Origin: Brenneria alni
GTDB taxonomy: Bacteria; Pseudomonadota; Gammaproteobacteria; Enterobacterales; Enterobacteriaceae
Assembly (NCBI RefSeq): GCF_003666245.1
Contig: NZ_MJLZ01000013.1
Location: forward strand, 1 to 64,000
Length of the DNA: 64,000 nucleotides
Reading direction: 5' to 3'
Below the pieces are notes generated by a model that made no database searches, was not told the DNA's origin, and saw nothing but the letters and a program-made list of their open reading frames with translations. Positions 21,296 to 31,660 of the stretch are shown here, piece by piece. Every line of letters begins with the position of its first letter. Within the stretch, counting starts at the first letter, position 1. A program made the position numbers and the translations under genes.

Positions 21296-22165
21296 ATGTT
21301 GAAGTCAAAATTAAAAATGATCGTCTGTTCACTGTGTCTGGCAGGCACGCTGGCCGCCTCATTCAGCGCATCGGCTGAAGAGAAAAAATGGACAACGGTA
21401 CGTATCGCCACCGAAGGGGCTTTCCATCCTTACAATTTTACCAAGCCTGACGGTACGCTGGATGGCTATGAGATCGATCTGTATAAAATCCTGTGTGACA
21501 CGATGCAGGTGAAGTGCGAGATCATCGTGCAACCCTTTACCAGTACCATTCCGGCACTGAACGCCGGCAAGTTTGACGCCATCATTTCCGGGATGTCCGC
21601 CACAGACAAGCGTCGGGAAGTCATCGACTTTAGCCAGCCATACACTCAGGCCGGGCAAACGTTCGCCGTATTGAAGTCCAGTCCACTCGCCAGGGAATTT
21701 CCTGACGCGGGCAAACGCTTCTCACTGAAACCCGCCGATGAAGCCACGGCAATAGCAGAAATTGAAAAACTGAAACCGCTGCTGAAAGGCAAAACCATTG
21801 GCGTACAGTCCGCCTCTATTGCCAGCACCTTTCTGGATAAGTATTTAAAAGGCGTCATGACCGTTCGTGAATACAAAACCACCCAGGAACACGATCTTGA
21901 TTTGAAAGCAGGCCGTGTCGATCTGGTAATAGCCTCTGCCGCTTATCTGAAAGGGATTACGGAAAAACCGGGCAATACCGACATTATTACGCCGGGGCCA
22001 CAATTTATCGGCGGCATTCTGGGTAGCGGCTCCTCTGTTGGCCTGCGCAAAAGCGATCCTGAATTAAAAGCCATGTTTAACGCCGCCATTGAGAAAGCCA
22101 GAAACGACGGCACCCTGAAGCAATTAGGCGAAAAATGGTTTCACATGGATACCACACCGCTCTGA
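21296..22165 (+). CDS. Periplasmic amino acid or opine-type solute-binding protein
   Basis: A secreted substrate-binding protein of the HisJ/ArgT/OccT family, 289 residues. The signal peptide ends ASFSASA near residue 27. The binding-fold motifs are IATEGAFHPYNFTKPDGTLDGYEIDLYK, ISGMSATDKRREVIDFSQPY, and GVQSASIASTFLDKYL. Asp and Arg residues in these segments suit a charged amino acid, but the insertion around residues 125-165 (REFPDAGKRFSLKP) is longer than in HisJ, so a conjugate such as an opine or N-acyl amino acid is possible. It lies 38 bases after the ATPase gene. Confidence 0.88.
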   Translation: MLKSKLKMIVCSLCLAGTLAASFSASAEEKKWTTVRIATEGAFHPYNFTKPDGTLDGYEIDLYKILCDTMQVKCEIIVQPFTSTIPALNAGKFDAIISGMSATDKRREVIDFSQPYTQAGQTFAVLKSSPLAREFPDAGKRFSLKPADEATAIAEIEKLKPLLKGKTIGVQSASIASTFLDKYLKGVMTVREYKTTQEHDLDLKAGRVDLVIASAAYLKGITEKPGNTDIITPGPQFIGGILGSGSSVGLRKSDPELKAMFNAAIEKARNDGTLKQLGEKWFHMDTTPL

Positions 22166-22227
22166 GGTTTTCAGAAAATACATTGTCGATTTCTTTGCCT
22201 TTACAGAAAATAAAGAGCATCCAGCAC

Positions 22228-23682
22228 ATGAATTCAATACAGACAGAAGAGACGTTGCCGTCTATCGATCGCCAAACCGTGGAAAGACTCTGCGGACTCA
22301 TCGTGGCTAAACGGCAACAATTTTTTACCCTGAGTGACGGCATCTGGGATACCCCGGAACTGAACTATACGGAATACCGTTCCGCTGCCCAGCATGAGTC
22401 GATGCTCAAGGCGCAAGGTTTCCGCCTGACAAAAAACGTTGCCGGTATGCCTACCGCATTATTGGGCGAATTTGGTTCAGGCTCACCAGTGATTGCGATC
22501 CTCGGCGAATATGATGCGCTGCCGGGCTTAAGCCAACAGGCGAACGTTGCTGAACCCAAGCCGCTGGAAAATGGCGGCAACGGACACGGTTGCGGACACA
22601 ACCTGCTTGGCGCCGCCGCATTACAGGCAGCGACTGCCGTTAAAGATTACCTGCAACAATATTCTCTTCCGGGAACCATCCGTTTTTACGGCTGCCCCGC
22701 CGAAGAGGGCGGATCGTCAAAAGGCTTTATGGTAAAAGCCGGCGTGTTTGACGATGTGGATATCGCTATCTGCTGGCACCCGGCAACTTTTACAGGCGTA
22801 AACAGCCCGGTATCGCTGGCCTGTAACGAACTGAATTTCTACTTCAAAGGTCGGGCGGCCCATGCCGCCAGCAGCCCGCATCTGGGGCGCAGCGCGCTGG
22901 ATGCGGTAGAATTAATGAACGTTGGCGTTAACTATATGCGCGAGCATATGCCCTCTTCCGCCCGTGTTCATTACGCCATTACCGACAGCGGCGGTCATGC
23001 GCCTAATGTGGTACAGGCCAATGCAACCGTTAGGTATCTTATTCGGGCCAGACAGTTGCCAGAGCTGCATCAGTTAGTGAAACGAGTGAAAAAAATCGCC
23101 GAAGGCGCGGCGCTGATGACGGAAACCGAAGTCAGTCATGAAGTGATTAGCGGCGACGCCAACCTGCTCGGTAATGCGCTATTGGAACAGCGGATGCACC
23201 AACATTTGCTGACGCTGGGGCCGGTTGAGTTTGATGAAAACGATCGCCAGCTTGCCGCGAAATTTCAGGCCGCAATGACAGCAGAGGATATTGCGAACTC
23301 CTACGCCCGATTTGGGGTAAAACCACAGCCGGGGCTGGTGTTGCATGACGATATTTATCCTCTCTACAGCCCCAATGAAGCCTTTATCGGCTCGACGGAC
23401 GTCGGAACGGTAAGCTGGGTCGTCCCTACCGTGCAGATCCGCAGCGCCACATATGCCATCGGCACCCCGGCGCACTCATGGCAACTGGTGGCGCAGGGTA
23501 AAACGGCGGCGGCGCACAAAGGGATGGAGTATGCCGCCAAAGCGATGGCGTCGCTGGCGGTAGACTTGCTGCTGACGCCAGACTTAATCACTCAGGCAAA
23601 GGCCGATCATCAGGCCAGGTTGCAGCAAACGCCGTTTGAAAACCCGATCCCGGATGATGTTTTCCCACCGCTGCCGCAGTAA
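22228..23682 (+). CDS. M20 family amidohydrolase (AbgB-like)
   Basis: A cytoplasmic zinc peptidase/amidohydrolase of family M20, 484 residues, resembling AbgB (481 residues), the B subunit of p-aminobenzoyl-glutamate hydrolase. Metal and catalytic motifs are ILGEYDALPG, GHGCGHNLLG near residue 115, PAEEGGSSKG near 160, and STDVGTVSWVVPT near 390. AHAASSPHLGRSALDAVELM is the dimerisation-domain segment with the active-site His. No AbgA or AbgT partner is present. Start ATG 22228 follows a weak ribosome site; the frame extends back to 22135 over the end of the binding-protein gene. Its position as last gene of an importer operon suggests it hydrolyses the imported compound. Confidence 0.88.
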   Translation: MNSIQTEETLPSIDRQTVERLCGLIVAKRQQFFTLSDGIWDTPELNYTEYRSAAQHESMLKAQGFRLTKNVAGMPTALLGEFGSGSPVIAILGEYDALPGLSQQANVAEPKPLENGGNGHGCGHNLLGAAALQAATAVKDYLQQYSLPGTIRFYGCPAEEGGSSKGFMVKAGVFDDVDIAICWHPATFTGVNSPVSLACNELNFYFKGRAAHAASSPHLGRSALDAVELMNVGVNYMREHMPSSARVHYAITDSGGHAPNVVQANATVRYLIRARQLPELHQLVKRVKKIAEGAALMTETEVSHEVISGDANLLGNALLEQRMHQHLLTLGPVEFDENDRQLAAKFQAAMTAEDIANSYARFGVKPQPGLVLHDDIYPLYSPNEAFIGSTDVGTVSWVVPTVQIRSATYAIGTPAHSWQLVAQGKTAAAHKGMEYAAKAMASLAVDLLLTPDLITQAKADHQARLQQTPFENPIPDDVFPPLPQ

Positions 23683-23705
23683 TTTACCGTAGGGGAGTAG
23701 AAACA

Positions 23706-23733
23706 GGCGTCTGGAGACATGCCTCCAGACGCC
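23706..23733. terminator. Bidirectional terminator between M20 gene and trpS
   Basis: An eleven-base perfect stem GGCGTCTGGAG / CTCCAGACGCC with a six-base loop lies between convergent genes. T-rich bases follow on the minus strand (TGTTTCTA). Confidence 0.8.
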
Positions 23734-23741
23734 CTTAACAC

Positions 23742-24746
23742 TTATGGGCGGGAGACAAAACCAACGGCTTGATACACTTTCTTCAGCGTTTCCTGCGCAC
23801 GGGCGCTGGCTTTTTGCGCCCCATCACGCATAACCTGCTGCAAGAAGGCTTCATCATTACGAAAACGGTGATAGCGTGCCTGTAGTTCCGTCAACATGCC
23901 GGATACCGCATCAGCGACGGCACCTTTCAAATGACCATACATCTGGCCGCTGAACTCCTGCTCCAACTCGACAATGGATTTACCCGTTACCGCAGAAAGA
24001 ATATCCAGCAGGTTCGATACCCCCGCTTTATTCACCACATCATAACGAACGACGGGCGGCTCATCAGAATCCGTCATCGCACGTTTGATTTTCTTCACCA
24101 CCGACTTGGGATCTTCCAGCAGGCCAATCACGTTATTACGATTATCATCCGATTTGGACATCTTCTTGGTCGGTTCCAACAAAGACATCACGCGGGCGCC
24201 AGACTTCGGAATAAACGGCTCAGGAATGTTGAAAATATCACCGTAAAGCGCATTAAAGCGCTGGGCGATATCACGGCTCAGTTCCAGATGCTGTTTCTGA
24301 TCTTCACCTACCGGCACCTGAGTCGTTTGATACAACAGAATATCGGCGGCCATCAGCACCGGATAATCAAATAAGCCAGCGTTGATATTTTCTTCATAAC
24401 GTGCTGATTTATCTTTAAATTGCGTCATGCGGCTCAGTTCGCCGAAATACGCGTAGCAGTTCAGTACCCAGCTTAACTGGGCATGTTCAGGGACATGCGA
24501 CTGAACGAAGACCGTACTCTTCTGTGGATCGACACCGCAGGCCAGATAAAGCGCCAGCGTATCCAGCGTCGCTTTTCTCAACTGCTGCGCATCCTGACGT
24601 ACCGTGATGGCATGTAAGTCGACGATGCAATAGATGCAGTCATGGTCGTCCTGCATATTAACCCACTGACGTAACGCACCCATGTAGTTACCAATGGTCA
24701 ATTCACCAGACGGCTGCGCACCGCTGAATACAATGGGCTTACTCAT
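23742..24746 (-). CDS. trpS: Tryptophanyl-tRNA synthetase
   Basis: Charges tRNA-Trp. The 334 residues match E. coli in length. The class I signatures are present: the HIGH-type motif within [12 protein letters not shown] near residue 17 and KMSKSD near residue 195. Start ATG 24744-24746 ([13 protein letters not shown]) overlaps the gph stop by four bases (ATGA). The frame continues upstream to 24809 inside gph without meaning. Last gene of the aroK-aroB-damX-dam-rpe-gph-trpS run. Confidence 0.99.
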   Translation of the reverse strand: MSKPIVFSGAQPSGELTIGNYMGALRQWVNMQDDHDCIYCIVDLHAITVRQDAQQLRKATLDTLALYLACGVDPQKSTVFVQSHVPEHAQLSWVLNCYAYFGELSRMTQFKDKSARYEENINAGLFDYPVLMAADILLYQTTQVPVGEDQKQHLELSRDIAQRFNALYGDIFNIPEPFIPKSGARVMSLLEPTKKMSKSDDNRNNVIGLLEDPKSVVKKIKRAMTDSDEPPVVRYDVVNKAGVSNLLDILSAVTGKSIVELEQEFSGQMYGHLKGAVADAVSGMLTELQARYHRFRNDEAFLQQVMRDGAQKASARAQETLKKVYQAVGFVSRP

Positions 24747-25450
24747 ACTAATGCTTCCTGATTTTTTGAAGATGACGGCCCGACGAGGGACAATAGGTCG
24801 GCAAAACAATCCAGCACAATGTCTGGATGACTCAACTCGATCGCTTCACCATAGTTGTACCCATAGGTCATGCCGACGCAAGGGCAGCCGGCAGCCTGGG
24901 ATGCTTGAATATCGTTACGCGAATCACCGACGAACAGCAACTCGCCGGCCCGTAATCCTAACTTGCCCAGCACCAGATACAGGGGGGCCGGATGCGGTTT
25001 TTTGGCGACAACATCATCACCGCCGATAATAAGGGAAAAATAGGCGTCAATATCCAGCGAGGCCAGCAAAGGCGCAACAAACGGCGTCGGTTTATTGGTC
25101 ACCACCGCCATCGGAAACCCCTGCCGGGCCAGATGGGCCAGCGTCTCTTTTACCTGGGGGAACAACTCGCTGCCGCAGTCAACCGTTTGCGCATAGTAAC
25201 AGTCAAACTGCTCACGGGTATCGCGGATCTGCACCGGGGTTGGCTCCACGCCAGCCCAGCGCAGCGCACGCTCCACCAATACATCGGCGCCGTTACCAAT
25301 CCAGGTGGCAACCCGTGCCTCCCCCGCTGCCGGAAGAGACTGTGCCTGTAACGCCAAGTCCACCGCCGCAGCCAGTCCTGGTGCGCTGTTAATCAGAGTG
25401 CCATCTAAATCAAACGCCAGCCCGCGAATCGGCATGGTGTTGTTATTCAT
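24743..25450 (-). CDS. gph: Phosphoglycolate phosphatase
   Basis: A HAD-superfamily enzyme that removes 2-phosphoglycolate, formed during repair of 3'-phosphoglycolate DNA ends. From ATG 25448-25450 it has 235 residues, 17 fewer than E. coli Gph because a cap-domain loop after residue 65 is shorter. Motif I is [13 protein letters not shown], motif [11 protein letters not shown], and motif [15 protein letters not shown] with [11 protein letters not shown]. An ATG four codons later (MPIRGLAF) is an alternative start. It overlaps rpe by eight bases. Confidence 0.96.
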   Translation of the reverse strand: MNNNTMPIRGLAFDLDGTLINSAPGLAAAVDLALQAQSLPAAGEARVATWIGNGADVLVERALRWAGVEPTPVQIRDTREQFDCYYAQTVDCGSELFPQVKETLAHLARQGFPMAVVTNKPTPFVAPLLASLDIDAYFSLIIGGDDVVAKKPHPAPLYLVLGKLGLRAGELLFVGDSRNDIQASQAAGCPCVGMTYGYNYGEAIELSHPDIVLDCFADLLSLVGPSSSKNQEALV

Positions 25451-26120
25451 GCGCCACCTTTGCCAATTCGCCCCGCATCTGCTCAATGACCGCCCGGTAG
25501 TCAGGCTGGCTGAAAATTGCCGATCCTGCCACAAACATATCCGCTCCCGCTGCGGCAATAGCGCCAATGTTATCAACCTTGACGCCACCATCCACTTCCA
25601 GGCGGATATCGCAGCCGCTTTCATTAATCCGCTTGCGTACCTGCCGGAGTTTATCCAGCGTGGACGGAATAAATGACTGCCCGCCAAAGCCGGGATTGAC
25701 GGACATCAGCAAAATAATGTCCAGCTTATCCATGACATAATCGAGATAACTGAGCGACGTGGCGGGGTTGAAAACCAGACCGGCCTTGCAACCGTGGTCT
25801 TTGATCAATTGCAGGGAACGATCGACATGCTCTGAGGCCTCTGGATGGAAAGTAATAAAACTCGCCCCGGCCTGCGCAAAGTCAGGAATGATGCGGTCAA
25901 CCGGCTTAACCATCAAATGAACATCAATAGGCGCCGTAATGCCGTAGTCCCGCAGAGATTTAAGTACCAGCGGGCCGATTGTCAGATTAGGCACATAGTG
26001 GTTATCCATCACATCAAAGTGAACCACATCGGCGCCTGCCGCCAGCACCTTAGCAGTATCGTCACCAAGCCGGGCAAAGTCAGCCGACAGAATAGACGGG
26101 GCGATTAAAAACGGTTTCAT
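25443..26120 (-). CDS. rpe: Ribulose-5-phosphate 3-epimerase
   Basis: Pentose phosphate enzyme interconverting ribulose-5-P and xylulose-5-P. Start ATG 26118-26120 gives 225 residues as in E. coli. Signature parts are [10 protein letters not shown] at the start, [17 protein letters not shown] with catalytic Asp near residue 36, [19 protein letters not shown] and LEVDGGV with the second catalytic Asp near 178. It lies 164 bases after dam. Confidence 0.98.
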   Translation of the reverse strand: MKPFLIAPSILSADFARLGDDTAKVLAAGADVVHFDVMDNHYVPNLTIGPLVLKSLRDYGITAPIDVHLMVKPVDRIIPDFAQAGASFITFHPEASEHVDRSLQLIKDHGCKAGLVFNPATSLSYLDYVMDKLDIILLMSVNPGFGGQSFIPSTLDKLRQVRKRINESGCDIRLEVDGGVKVDNIGAIAAAGADMFVAGSAIFSQPDYRAVIEQMRGELAKVAHE

Positions 26121-26284
26121 TCGCTTCTCCAAACGATCAAAGTCTGATTCCTGCTGCCGGGATATCCGTTGATCCCTCACCCCGATCAGCGATGGTTTTT
26201 GAGCAACGCTAACTTTCAGTCAATCATATTTATCTGGTTGCCGCTTTGCTTGCTGGCCATCCCCATCTGTTTACAAAACGGGGA

Positions 26285-27097
26285 TCACGAATACAGGGCC
26301 AGAAGCTCGTTTACTTTACTACGACCCAGAATATTGCGGCTAATTGTTCGACGCGCTTTTACCACATAAAGTGAAGCATCCTGATACCACTCACGAGTCA
26401 GCACCGTATCGTGATTAGAAATCAGCACCGGGATCTGATTTTCAACCGACAAACGATGAGCCATCCGGGCCAGGTCTTGCTGGTCAACATTATTAAAATT
26501 ATTGGTGTGGTACGCCGTAAAGTTAGCGGTCGCCGATAACGGCGCATAAGGAGGATCGCAATAAACAACGGACCCCGGCACGGCTTTAATCAACGTTTGC
26601 TGGTAATGTTCACAAACAAATGTTGCATTCCTGGCTTTAAAAGCAAACCAGCGAATTTCCTCTTCCGGGAAATAAGGCTTTTTATAACGCCCGAACGGCA
26701 CATTAAATTCACCGCGCATGTTATAGCGGCACAGGCCGTTATAACAATGGCGGTTCAGATAAAGAAACAAGACCGCACGCCGATAGGCGTCCGTACAGAG
26801 GTTAAACTCTTCACGCAGCAGATAAAAAACCTCTGAAGTATTCACTTCGTCAGTAAAGAGTTTGCGGGAGTCGTGGACAAAATCGTCAGTATTCGATTTG
26901 ACGATTTTGTAGAGATTGATGAGGTCACTATTAATATCAGCCAATATATAGTTGTCGTACTCTGTATTCAGAAATACAGAACCCGCGCCAACAAAAGGCT
27001 CGATAAGGCAGTCTCCTTCGGGTAAATAGCGACGAATCTCTTCTACCAGCGGATATTTACCACCAGCCCATTTTAAAAAAGCGCGGTTTTTCTTCAT
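26285..27097 (-). CDS. dam: DNA adenine methyltransferase Dam
   Basis: Methylates N6 of adenine in GATC, guiding mismatch repair, replication timing and some promoters. The 270 residues (278 in E. coli) include the SAM motif IEPFVGAGSVF near residue 33, the AFLKWAGGK start, and the catalytic DPPY near residue 180. The target-recognition region LNRHCYNGLCRYNMRGEFNVPFG is close to E. coli. It lies 79 bases after damX. Confidence 0.98.
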   Translation of the reverse strand: MKKNRAFLKWAGGKYPLVEEIRRYLPEGDCLIEPFVGAGSVFLNTEYDNYILADINSDLINLYKIVKSNTDDFVHDSRKLFTDEVNTSEVFYLLREEFNLCTDAYRRAVLFLYLNRHCYNGLCRYNMRGEFNVPFGRYKKPYFPEEEIRWFAFKARNATFVCEHYQQTLIKAVPGSVVYCDPPYAPLSATANFTAYHTNNFNNVDQQDLARMAHRLSVENQIPVLISNHDTVLTREWYQDASLYVVKARRTISRNILGRSKVNELLALYS

Positions 27098-27176
27098 GCC
27101 GTCGTTAGTTACTCATACTTTTCAGAGCCGCGGATTGTACTCTGTGTCAGACAGCACATCAGGGCTAAAATTGGTG

Positions 27177-28142
27177 TTACTTATTCAAGTCCTGCTTCAC
27201 CTGACGGATCGGCTTAACCCATGGTTTTTTCGCTTGTACATCGGCAGGTAGCGTTGCAATTGCCTGCTTTGCTTCTGCAGAAGAAGCATAGACTCCATTC
27301 ACTAAAACATACCAGGATTTTCCGTCACGTTTAGTTTCATACACCCATGAATGAACCAGATTATGCTGTTTAGCATACGCTTTCAGCGTGTCTGAACGGG
27401 ACGCGCTGCTCAGTTGCAACGTAAAATGGCTGGCTGGCGCGTTTTGTATTGAACTACCTTGTCCAGCAGGCACATTTGCCGCTGGTTTACCCGTAGCGGT
27501 TGGTGCTGCGACTTTCTGAGTGTTGGTTGCTGATGGCTTATTGCTACTGTGAACCGAATTATTGCGCGTAGATTTCTCAGCCGGTCGCAGCACAGGCGTT
27601 TTAGCCGTTGGCGCCACCGTGGCTGGCGCCGTTGGCAGTGTTGAACTGCCTGTCGCACCCTGAGAAAATTCGTTAACGCGGCCCTGCTGCTGAGTAAGCG
27701 CGTCGGTCATATTACCCGGCAACTCGATACGTTGCTGGCCACTTACCGGTGGTTGAGCCTGTGCTTCCGTTGGCGTACTGGAAATAGGTGGTGCACTCAG
27801 CGTTTGTGGCGGCTGTCCGACTACGGCAGAAGGGTTATCAACCGGTGCGGCGGATTCCGTTTGCGTCATCGGGGATGATGAAGAGAGATCGATACTCTTT
27901 TCACCATTTTCACCACCAGTTTGACTTTGAGGCTGAGAGGTCTGCGGATGAGAAGGCGCCTGCAAAGCAGAACCAATACCAATAATCAGCAACAGCAATA
28001 CCAGTATCCCGATGGCTATCATCAGGTGTTGTCTGGAAAGCGCGATTTTCGGTACGGAAAAATGACTGCTTCTTTTCTGACGTGTTGGTCGACGGTCACT
28101 GGTATCAGGCTTCAGTTCATCTTCCGGCTTAAACTCATCCAT
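27177..28142 (-). CDS. damX: Cell division protein DamX (SPOR domain)
   Basis: A bitopic membrane protein that goes to the septum by binding denuded glycan strands through its SPOR domain. The 321 residues have a charged cytoplasmic part (1-40), one membrane helix at about 41-61 (MIAIGILVLLLLIIGIGSAL), a Pro/Ser/Gln/Thr-rich periplasmic linker, and a C-terminal SPOR domain from about 243 (FTLQLSSASRSDTLKAYAKQ to KPWVKPIRQV). It is about 100 residues shorter than E. coli DamX; the loss is in the low-complexity linker and cytoplasmic part, not the functional ends. Confidence 0.94.
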   Translation of the reverse strand: MDEFKPEDELKPDTSDRRPTRQKRSSHFSVPKIALSRQHLMIAIGILVLLLLIIGIGSALQAPSHPQTSQPQSQTGGENGEKSIDLSSSSPMTQTESAAPVDNPSAVVGQPPQTLSAPPISSTPTEAQAQPPVSGQQRIELPGNMTDALTQQQGRVNEFSQGATGSSTLPTAPATVAPTAKTPVLRPAEKSTRNNSVHSSNKPSATNTQKVAAPTATGKPAANVPAGQGSSIQNAPASHFTLQLSSASRSDTLKAYAKQHNLVHSWVYETKRDGKSWYVLVNGVYASSAEAKQAIATLPADVQAKKPWVKPIRQVKQDLNK

Positions 28143-28290
28143 TTAAAACCCCCCAACTGAAAGGCTAACATTCGCAACATGATCTCCAGAGCGAATTATC
28201 AATTCATAACGCATTGTATTTTATTAACCATAAACCATCAGCGCTTATCTGTCGTTAACGCATCTGCCGTTAACAAAAACAATAAAGCGC

Positions 28291-29376
28291 TTAGGCAAGA
28301 CAATCAGCTATCGACGCCAGCACAATATCATGAGCTACGCCACCACGGACTTCAGAATGACCAATAGAGGTTGGCAGCACGAGACGCAACTCGCCTGCCA
28401 GCACCTTCTTATCACGCATCATGTGAGGAAGATAAGATTCCGGCGCCATCTGCTCCGGCCCGTTAACAGGCAGACCGGCCCGAACTAATAAGGACTTGAT
28501 ACGTTCAATATCATCAGCAGAAAACTGCCCAAGACGCCGTGCCGCCTGCGCGGCCATAACCATACCCGCAGCAACGCCCTCTCCATGCAGCCAATTGCCG
28601 TATCCCATTTCCGCTTCAATAGCATGACCGTAGGTATGCCCAAGGTTAAGCAGTGCCCGCATACCACTTTCACGTTCATCGGCAACAACAACCGCCGCTT
28701 TCAGTTCACAGCAACGGCGAATACAGTAAGCCAGAGCGTCATGCTGTAATGCACGCACCGCTTCAATATTCTCTTCCAGCCAGTGAAAGAAATCACGATC
28801 CAGAATAATGCCGTACTTGATTACTTCAGCCAGCCCGGACGAGAGCTCCCGCGCAGGCAAAGTTTTCAGGCAATCCAAATCAACAACCACGGATGCCGGT
28901 TGATAGAAAGCACCGATCATATTCTTACCCAGCGGGTGATTCACTGCGGTTTTACCGCCAACGGAAGAATCAACCTGCGCCAGCAACGTCGTCGGCACCT
29001 GGATAAAACGGACGCCGCGCTGGTAACTGGCTGCGGCAAAACCGGCCAAATCACCAATCACACCGCCACCTAATGCGACAATCGTGGTGTCACGGCCATG
29101 TGGTTTAGCAAGCAGCGCCGTAAATACCTGATCCAGCACCGTCAGAGATTTATATTTCTCCCCATCCGGCAATATAACCTGATCAACATGCACACCGCTT
29201 TGCTCCAGCACGCGACGGACGTGGTCGAGATAGAGGGGGGCCAGTGTCTGGTTTGTCACCAGCATGGCCTGTTCCCCGGCTTTCAACGGCATAAAAGAAG
29301 CCGAATCATTAAACAATCCGGCGGCTATCGTAATAGGATAACTTCGTTCCGCTAATGTTACGGTAATTCTTTCCAT
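28291..29376 (-). CDS. aroB: 3-dehydroquinate synthase
   Basis: Second step of the shikimate pathway, converting DAHP to 3-dehydroquinate with NAD and a divalent metal. The 361 residues (362 in E. coli) show [21 protein letters not shown] near residue 103, [20 protein letters not shown] near 130, [11 protein letters not shown], and the metal ligands in [12 protein letters not shown] and [10 protein letters not shown]. It lies 53 bases after aroK in the same direction. Confidence 0.98.
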   Translation of the reverse strand: MERITVTLAERSYPITIAAGLFNDSASFMPLKAGEQAMLVTNQTLAPLYLDHVRRVLEQSGVHVDQVILPDGEKYKSLTVLDQVFTALLAKPHGRDTTIVALGGGVIGDLAGFAAASYQRGVRFIQVPTTLLAQVDSSVGGKTAVNHPLGKNMIGAFYQPASVVVDLDCLKTLPARELSSGLAEVIKYGIILDRDFFHWLEENIEAVRALQHDALAYCIRRCCELKAAVVVADERESGMRALLNLGHTYGHAIEAEMGYGNWLHGEGVAAGMVMAAQAARRLGQFSADDIERIKSLLVRAGLPVNGPEQMAPESYLPHMMRDKKVLAGELRLVLPTSIGHSEVRGGVAHDIVLASIADCLA

Positions 29377-29429
29377 GCTCGTTCAAATAACCTGTTCAAA
29401 ACCCGCATAACACGGATGATGTATTACAC

Positions 29430-29951
29430 TCAGTTACTTTCCAGCATATTGATAATCTGGTTAGCAACTACCTTAGCGCTTTGTTCATCGGTTCGGATGG
29501 TCACATCAGCGATTTCCTCATACAACGGATTCCGCTCTCTCGCCAACTCTTCCAGAACTTCACGCGGAGGTGCTTCAACCTGAAGCAACGGACGCTTTTT
29601 ATCGCGCTGTGTACGGGCAAGCTGCTTCTCAATCGTCGTTTCCAGATAAACGACTACTCCACGTGCGGAGAGACGATTGCGTGTCTCGCGTGATTTGACC
29701 GAACCACCGCCTGTCGCCAGTACGATACCTTGCTTTTCCGTTAATTCATTAATGACTTTCTCTTCACGATCACGGAAGCCTTCCTCGCCTTCCACATCGA
29801 ATACCCAGCCCACATCAGCCCCGGTGCGTCGCTCAATTTCTTGATCGGAGTCGAAAAACTCCATATTGAGTTGTTGGGCTAACTGACGGCCAATAGTGCT
29901 TTTGCCGGCACCCATAGGCCCAACCAGAAAGATATTGCGTTTCTCTGCCAT
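29430..29951 (-). CDS. aroK: Shikimate kinase I
   Basis: Phosphorylates shikimate at the 3-hydroxyl. The 173-residue protein has Walker [10 protein letters not shown] near residue 11, the shikimate-binding [11 protein letters not shown] near 34, FRDREEKVI near 57, and ATGGGSV near 80. It leads the aroK-aroB-damX-dam-rpe-gph-trpS run and ends a 333-base gap from hofQ. Confidence 0.98.
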   Translation of the reverse strand: MAEKRNIFLVGPMGAGKSTIGRQLAQQLNMEFFDSDQEIERRTGADVGWVFDVEGEEGFRDREEKVINELTEKQGIVLATGGGSVKSRETRNRLSARGVVVYLETTIEKQLARTQRDKKRPLLQVEAPPREVLEELARERNPLYEEIADVTIRTDEQSAKVVANQIINMLESN

Positions 29952-30284
29952 GTTTTTTGGTATTACTAAGACAATTCGTTAATGATAACCCGCCCCGCCA
30001 ATCAACCCAGCGACGGGACCTAAACTGAAACCTCATGAGCGATAGTGCGAGAATCAGACAAAAAATTATCTCAATACTCAGGGTAGTTTGGCAACCGAAT
30101 AAAATGTCACACGATCTACAGGTGGTAATATAGTGTGTTTTATCGACATTTTCGGTGGAACAACACTTCTTGTGCTCAATTCGCTAACCCTTGTAAGCTA
30201 AATCCGCCGCAGCGTCAAACTTAGAAGACACGAATCAATCAAAATATTGCGCCACTTTCATGAAAACGTCACTTTCCTTATTAC
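29952..30284. promoter_or_regulatory. hofQ-aroK intergenic region
   Basis: A 333-base A+T-rich gap between the hofQ stop and the aroK start. By position it must contain the main aroK promoter. I see no strong hairpin terminator after hofQ and cannot pick one promoter with confidence. No conserved small open frame stands out. Confidence 0.4.
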
Positions 30285-31556
30285 TTAAAAAGAGGGAATT
30301 AATGTCGGCGTGATAAAAATGACCAATTCCCGCCGGGTAAGCTGCTGTGTACTGTTCTTGAACAAATATCCCAGCACGGGAATATCGCCTAAAGCTGGAA
30401 CCTGACTGCCGCTGCGCTTTTTCTGCTGCTGAAATATACCGCCCAGAACGATGGTTTCACCATCAGCAACGGTTACCTGCGTTTGTATTTCCTGCTTGTC
30501 AATCGCCAGCGCTTCTCCGTTATCGCCCTGCTTTATCACCTGTCCCGGCATATTCTGGCTGATCTTCAGATTTAGCGTAATCCGACCGTTGCGCAAAACG
30601 CTGGGGGTCACTTCCATTCCCAATACCGCTTCTTTGAATTCAATAGATGTCGATCCGCTGGCGCCGCTGGAAACCTGATACGGTATCTCTGTACCTTGTT
30701 TAATACTGGCCGTTTGCTGGTGAGCCGTGAACAATCGTGGACTGGCAATGATTTCAACCTGATTTTCCTGTTCTAACGCCATGAGTTCCAAATCAAGCAG
30801 GCGACCATTCAGCCGAGCCAGATGAAAGCCAGCGTTTACTGCAGGCGTTTCTACCGGCAAACTAATATTAAAATTATTCAACCGCAGGGCTTTATTAGCC
30901 GCGTCACCTGTCCCCACCCCCCAATTAACCCCCAGCTCCTGCAAATTTTCACTGCTGATAGTGACAATATGCGCCGCTAACTGTACCTGCGATAACGGTA
31001 AATCCAGTTCTCTCACCCATAGTTTGAGCTGCGCCAGCGCATCTTCCGTATCGCGAAACAGTAACGTATTGGTACGTTTATCCACCGTCACGCTACCCCG
31101 CTCGGTCAATAACGCACCGCGCTGGGCCTGAACACTGGTGGCGACTTCGGCGGCATCAGCATGCTGCAAGGTGACTGAAAGGTTCTGTAATGGCTGATTG
31201 TGCGCCTGTAGGGCCAGGTGTTCTTCTTTTTGCCATTGCCATTCTTCAAGGCGCCCGGCGGGATAAACCAGTAAAACATTACCGTCCCGCTCCACCGTGA
31301 GCTGCCCCATATGTAAAACGATATCCAGCGCCTGCTGCCAGGGAACCTCTGCCAATCGCAAACTGAGTTTCCCCTCAACCCCCGGCGCCACGACCAGATT
31401 TAACTGCTGATGATCTGCCAAAGCCTGTAATATTCGCGTTATGGGCGAATCGTCAAACGCTATTGATACCGGTTCTTCACTCTTCGCCATTGCTAATGTG
31501 CTGATAAAAAGCAGCAAAGCCAAGATAAGCATGGTCTGAACAGATTGAAACGTCAT
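30285..31556 (-). CDS. hofQ: HofQ, PilQ/secretin-like outer-membrane porin
   Basis: A secretin relative of competence and type IV pilus PilQ, linked in E. coli to use of external DNA as food. From ATG 31554-31556 (TFQSVQTMLILALLLF), with GGGAG five bases upstream, it has 423 residues and a signal peptide cut near ALA/AMA at about 24. It carries an N-terminal STN-like domain (SPITRILQALADHQQLNLVV), N1-type domains, and the secretin core from about 240 with VEIIASPRLFTAHQQTASIKQGTEIPYQ and VLGGIFQQQKK. The frame upstream to 31631 is not coding. Last gene of hofMNOPQ. Confidence 0.95.
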   Translation of the reverse strand: MTFQSVQTMLILALLLFISTLAMAKSEEPVSIAFDDSPITRILQALADHQQLNLVVAPGVEGKLSLRLAEVPWQQALDIVLHMGQLTVERDGNVLLVYPAGRLEEWQWQKEEHLALQAHNQPLQNLSVTLQHADAAEVATSVQAQRGALLTERGSVTVDKRTNTLLFRDTEDALAQLKLWVRELDLPLSQVQLAAHIVTISSENLQELGVNWGVGTGDAANKALRLNNFNISLPVETPAVNAGFHLARLNGRLLDLELMALEQENQVEIIASPRLFTAHQQTASIKQGTEIPYQVSSGASGSTSIEFKEAVLGMEVTPSVLRNGRITLNLKISQNMPGQVIKQGDNGEALAIDKQEIQTQVTVADGETIVLGGIFQQQKKRSGSQVPALGDIPVLGYLFKNSTQQLTRRELVIFITPTLIPSF

Positions 31557-31660
31557 AACACTCCCTGTTATAGAAAGAAGTCGGTTTATATCCTTGGGAT
31601 CCGCTGGTTTGCCGTCTGGCGGCAACGCCAATTACGTTGGGCATATAGCGACAGGATTTT

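Noticed and set aside
19046-23682. The accessory operon as a recent mobile island
   Set aside because: No insertion sequence, integrase, tRNA end or direct repeats are visible, and base composition looks like that of its neighbours.
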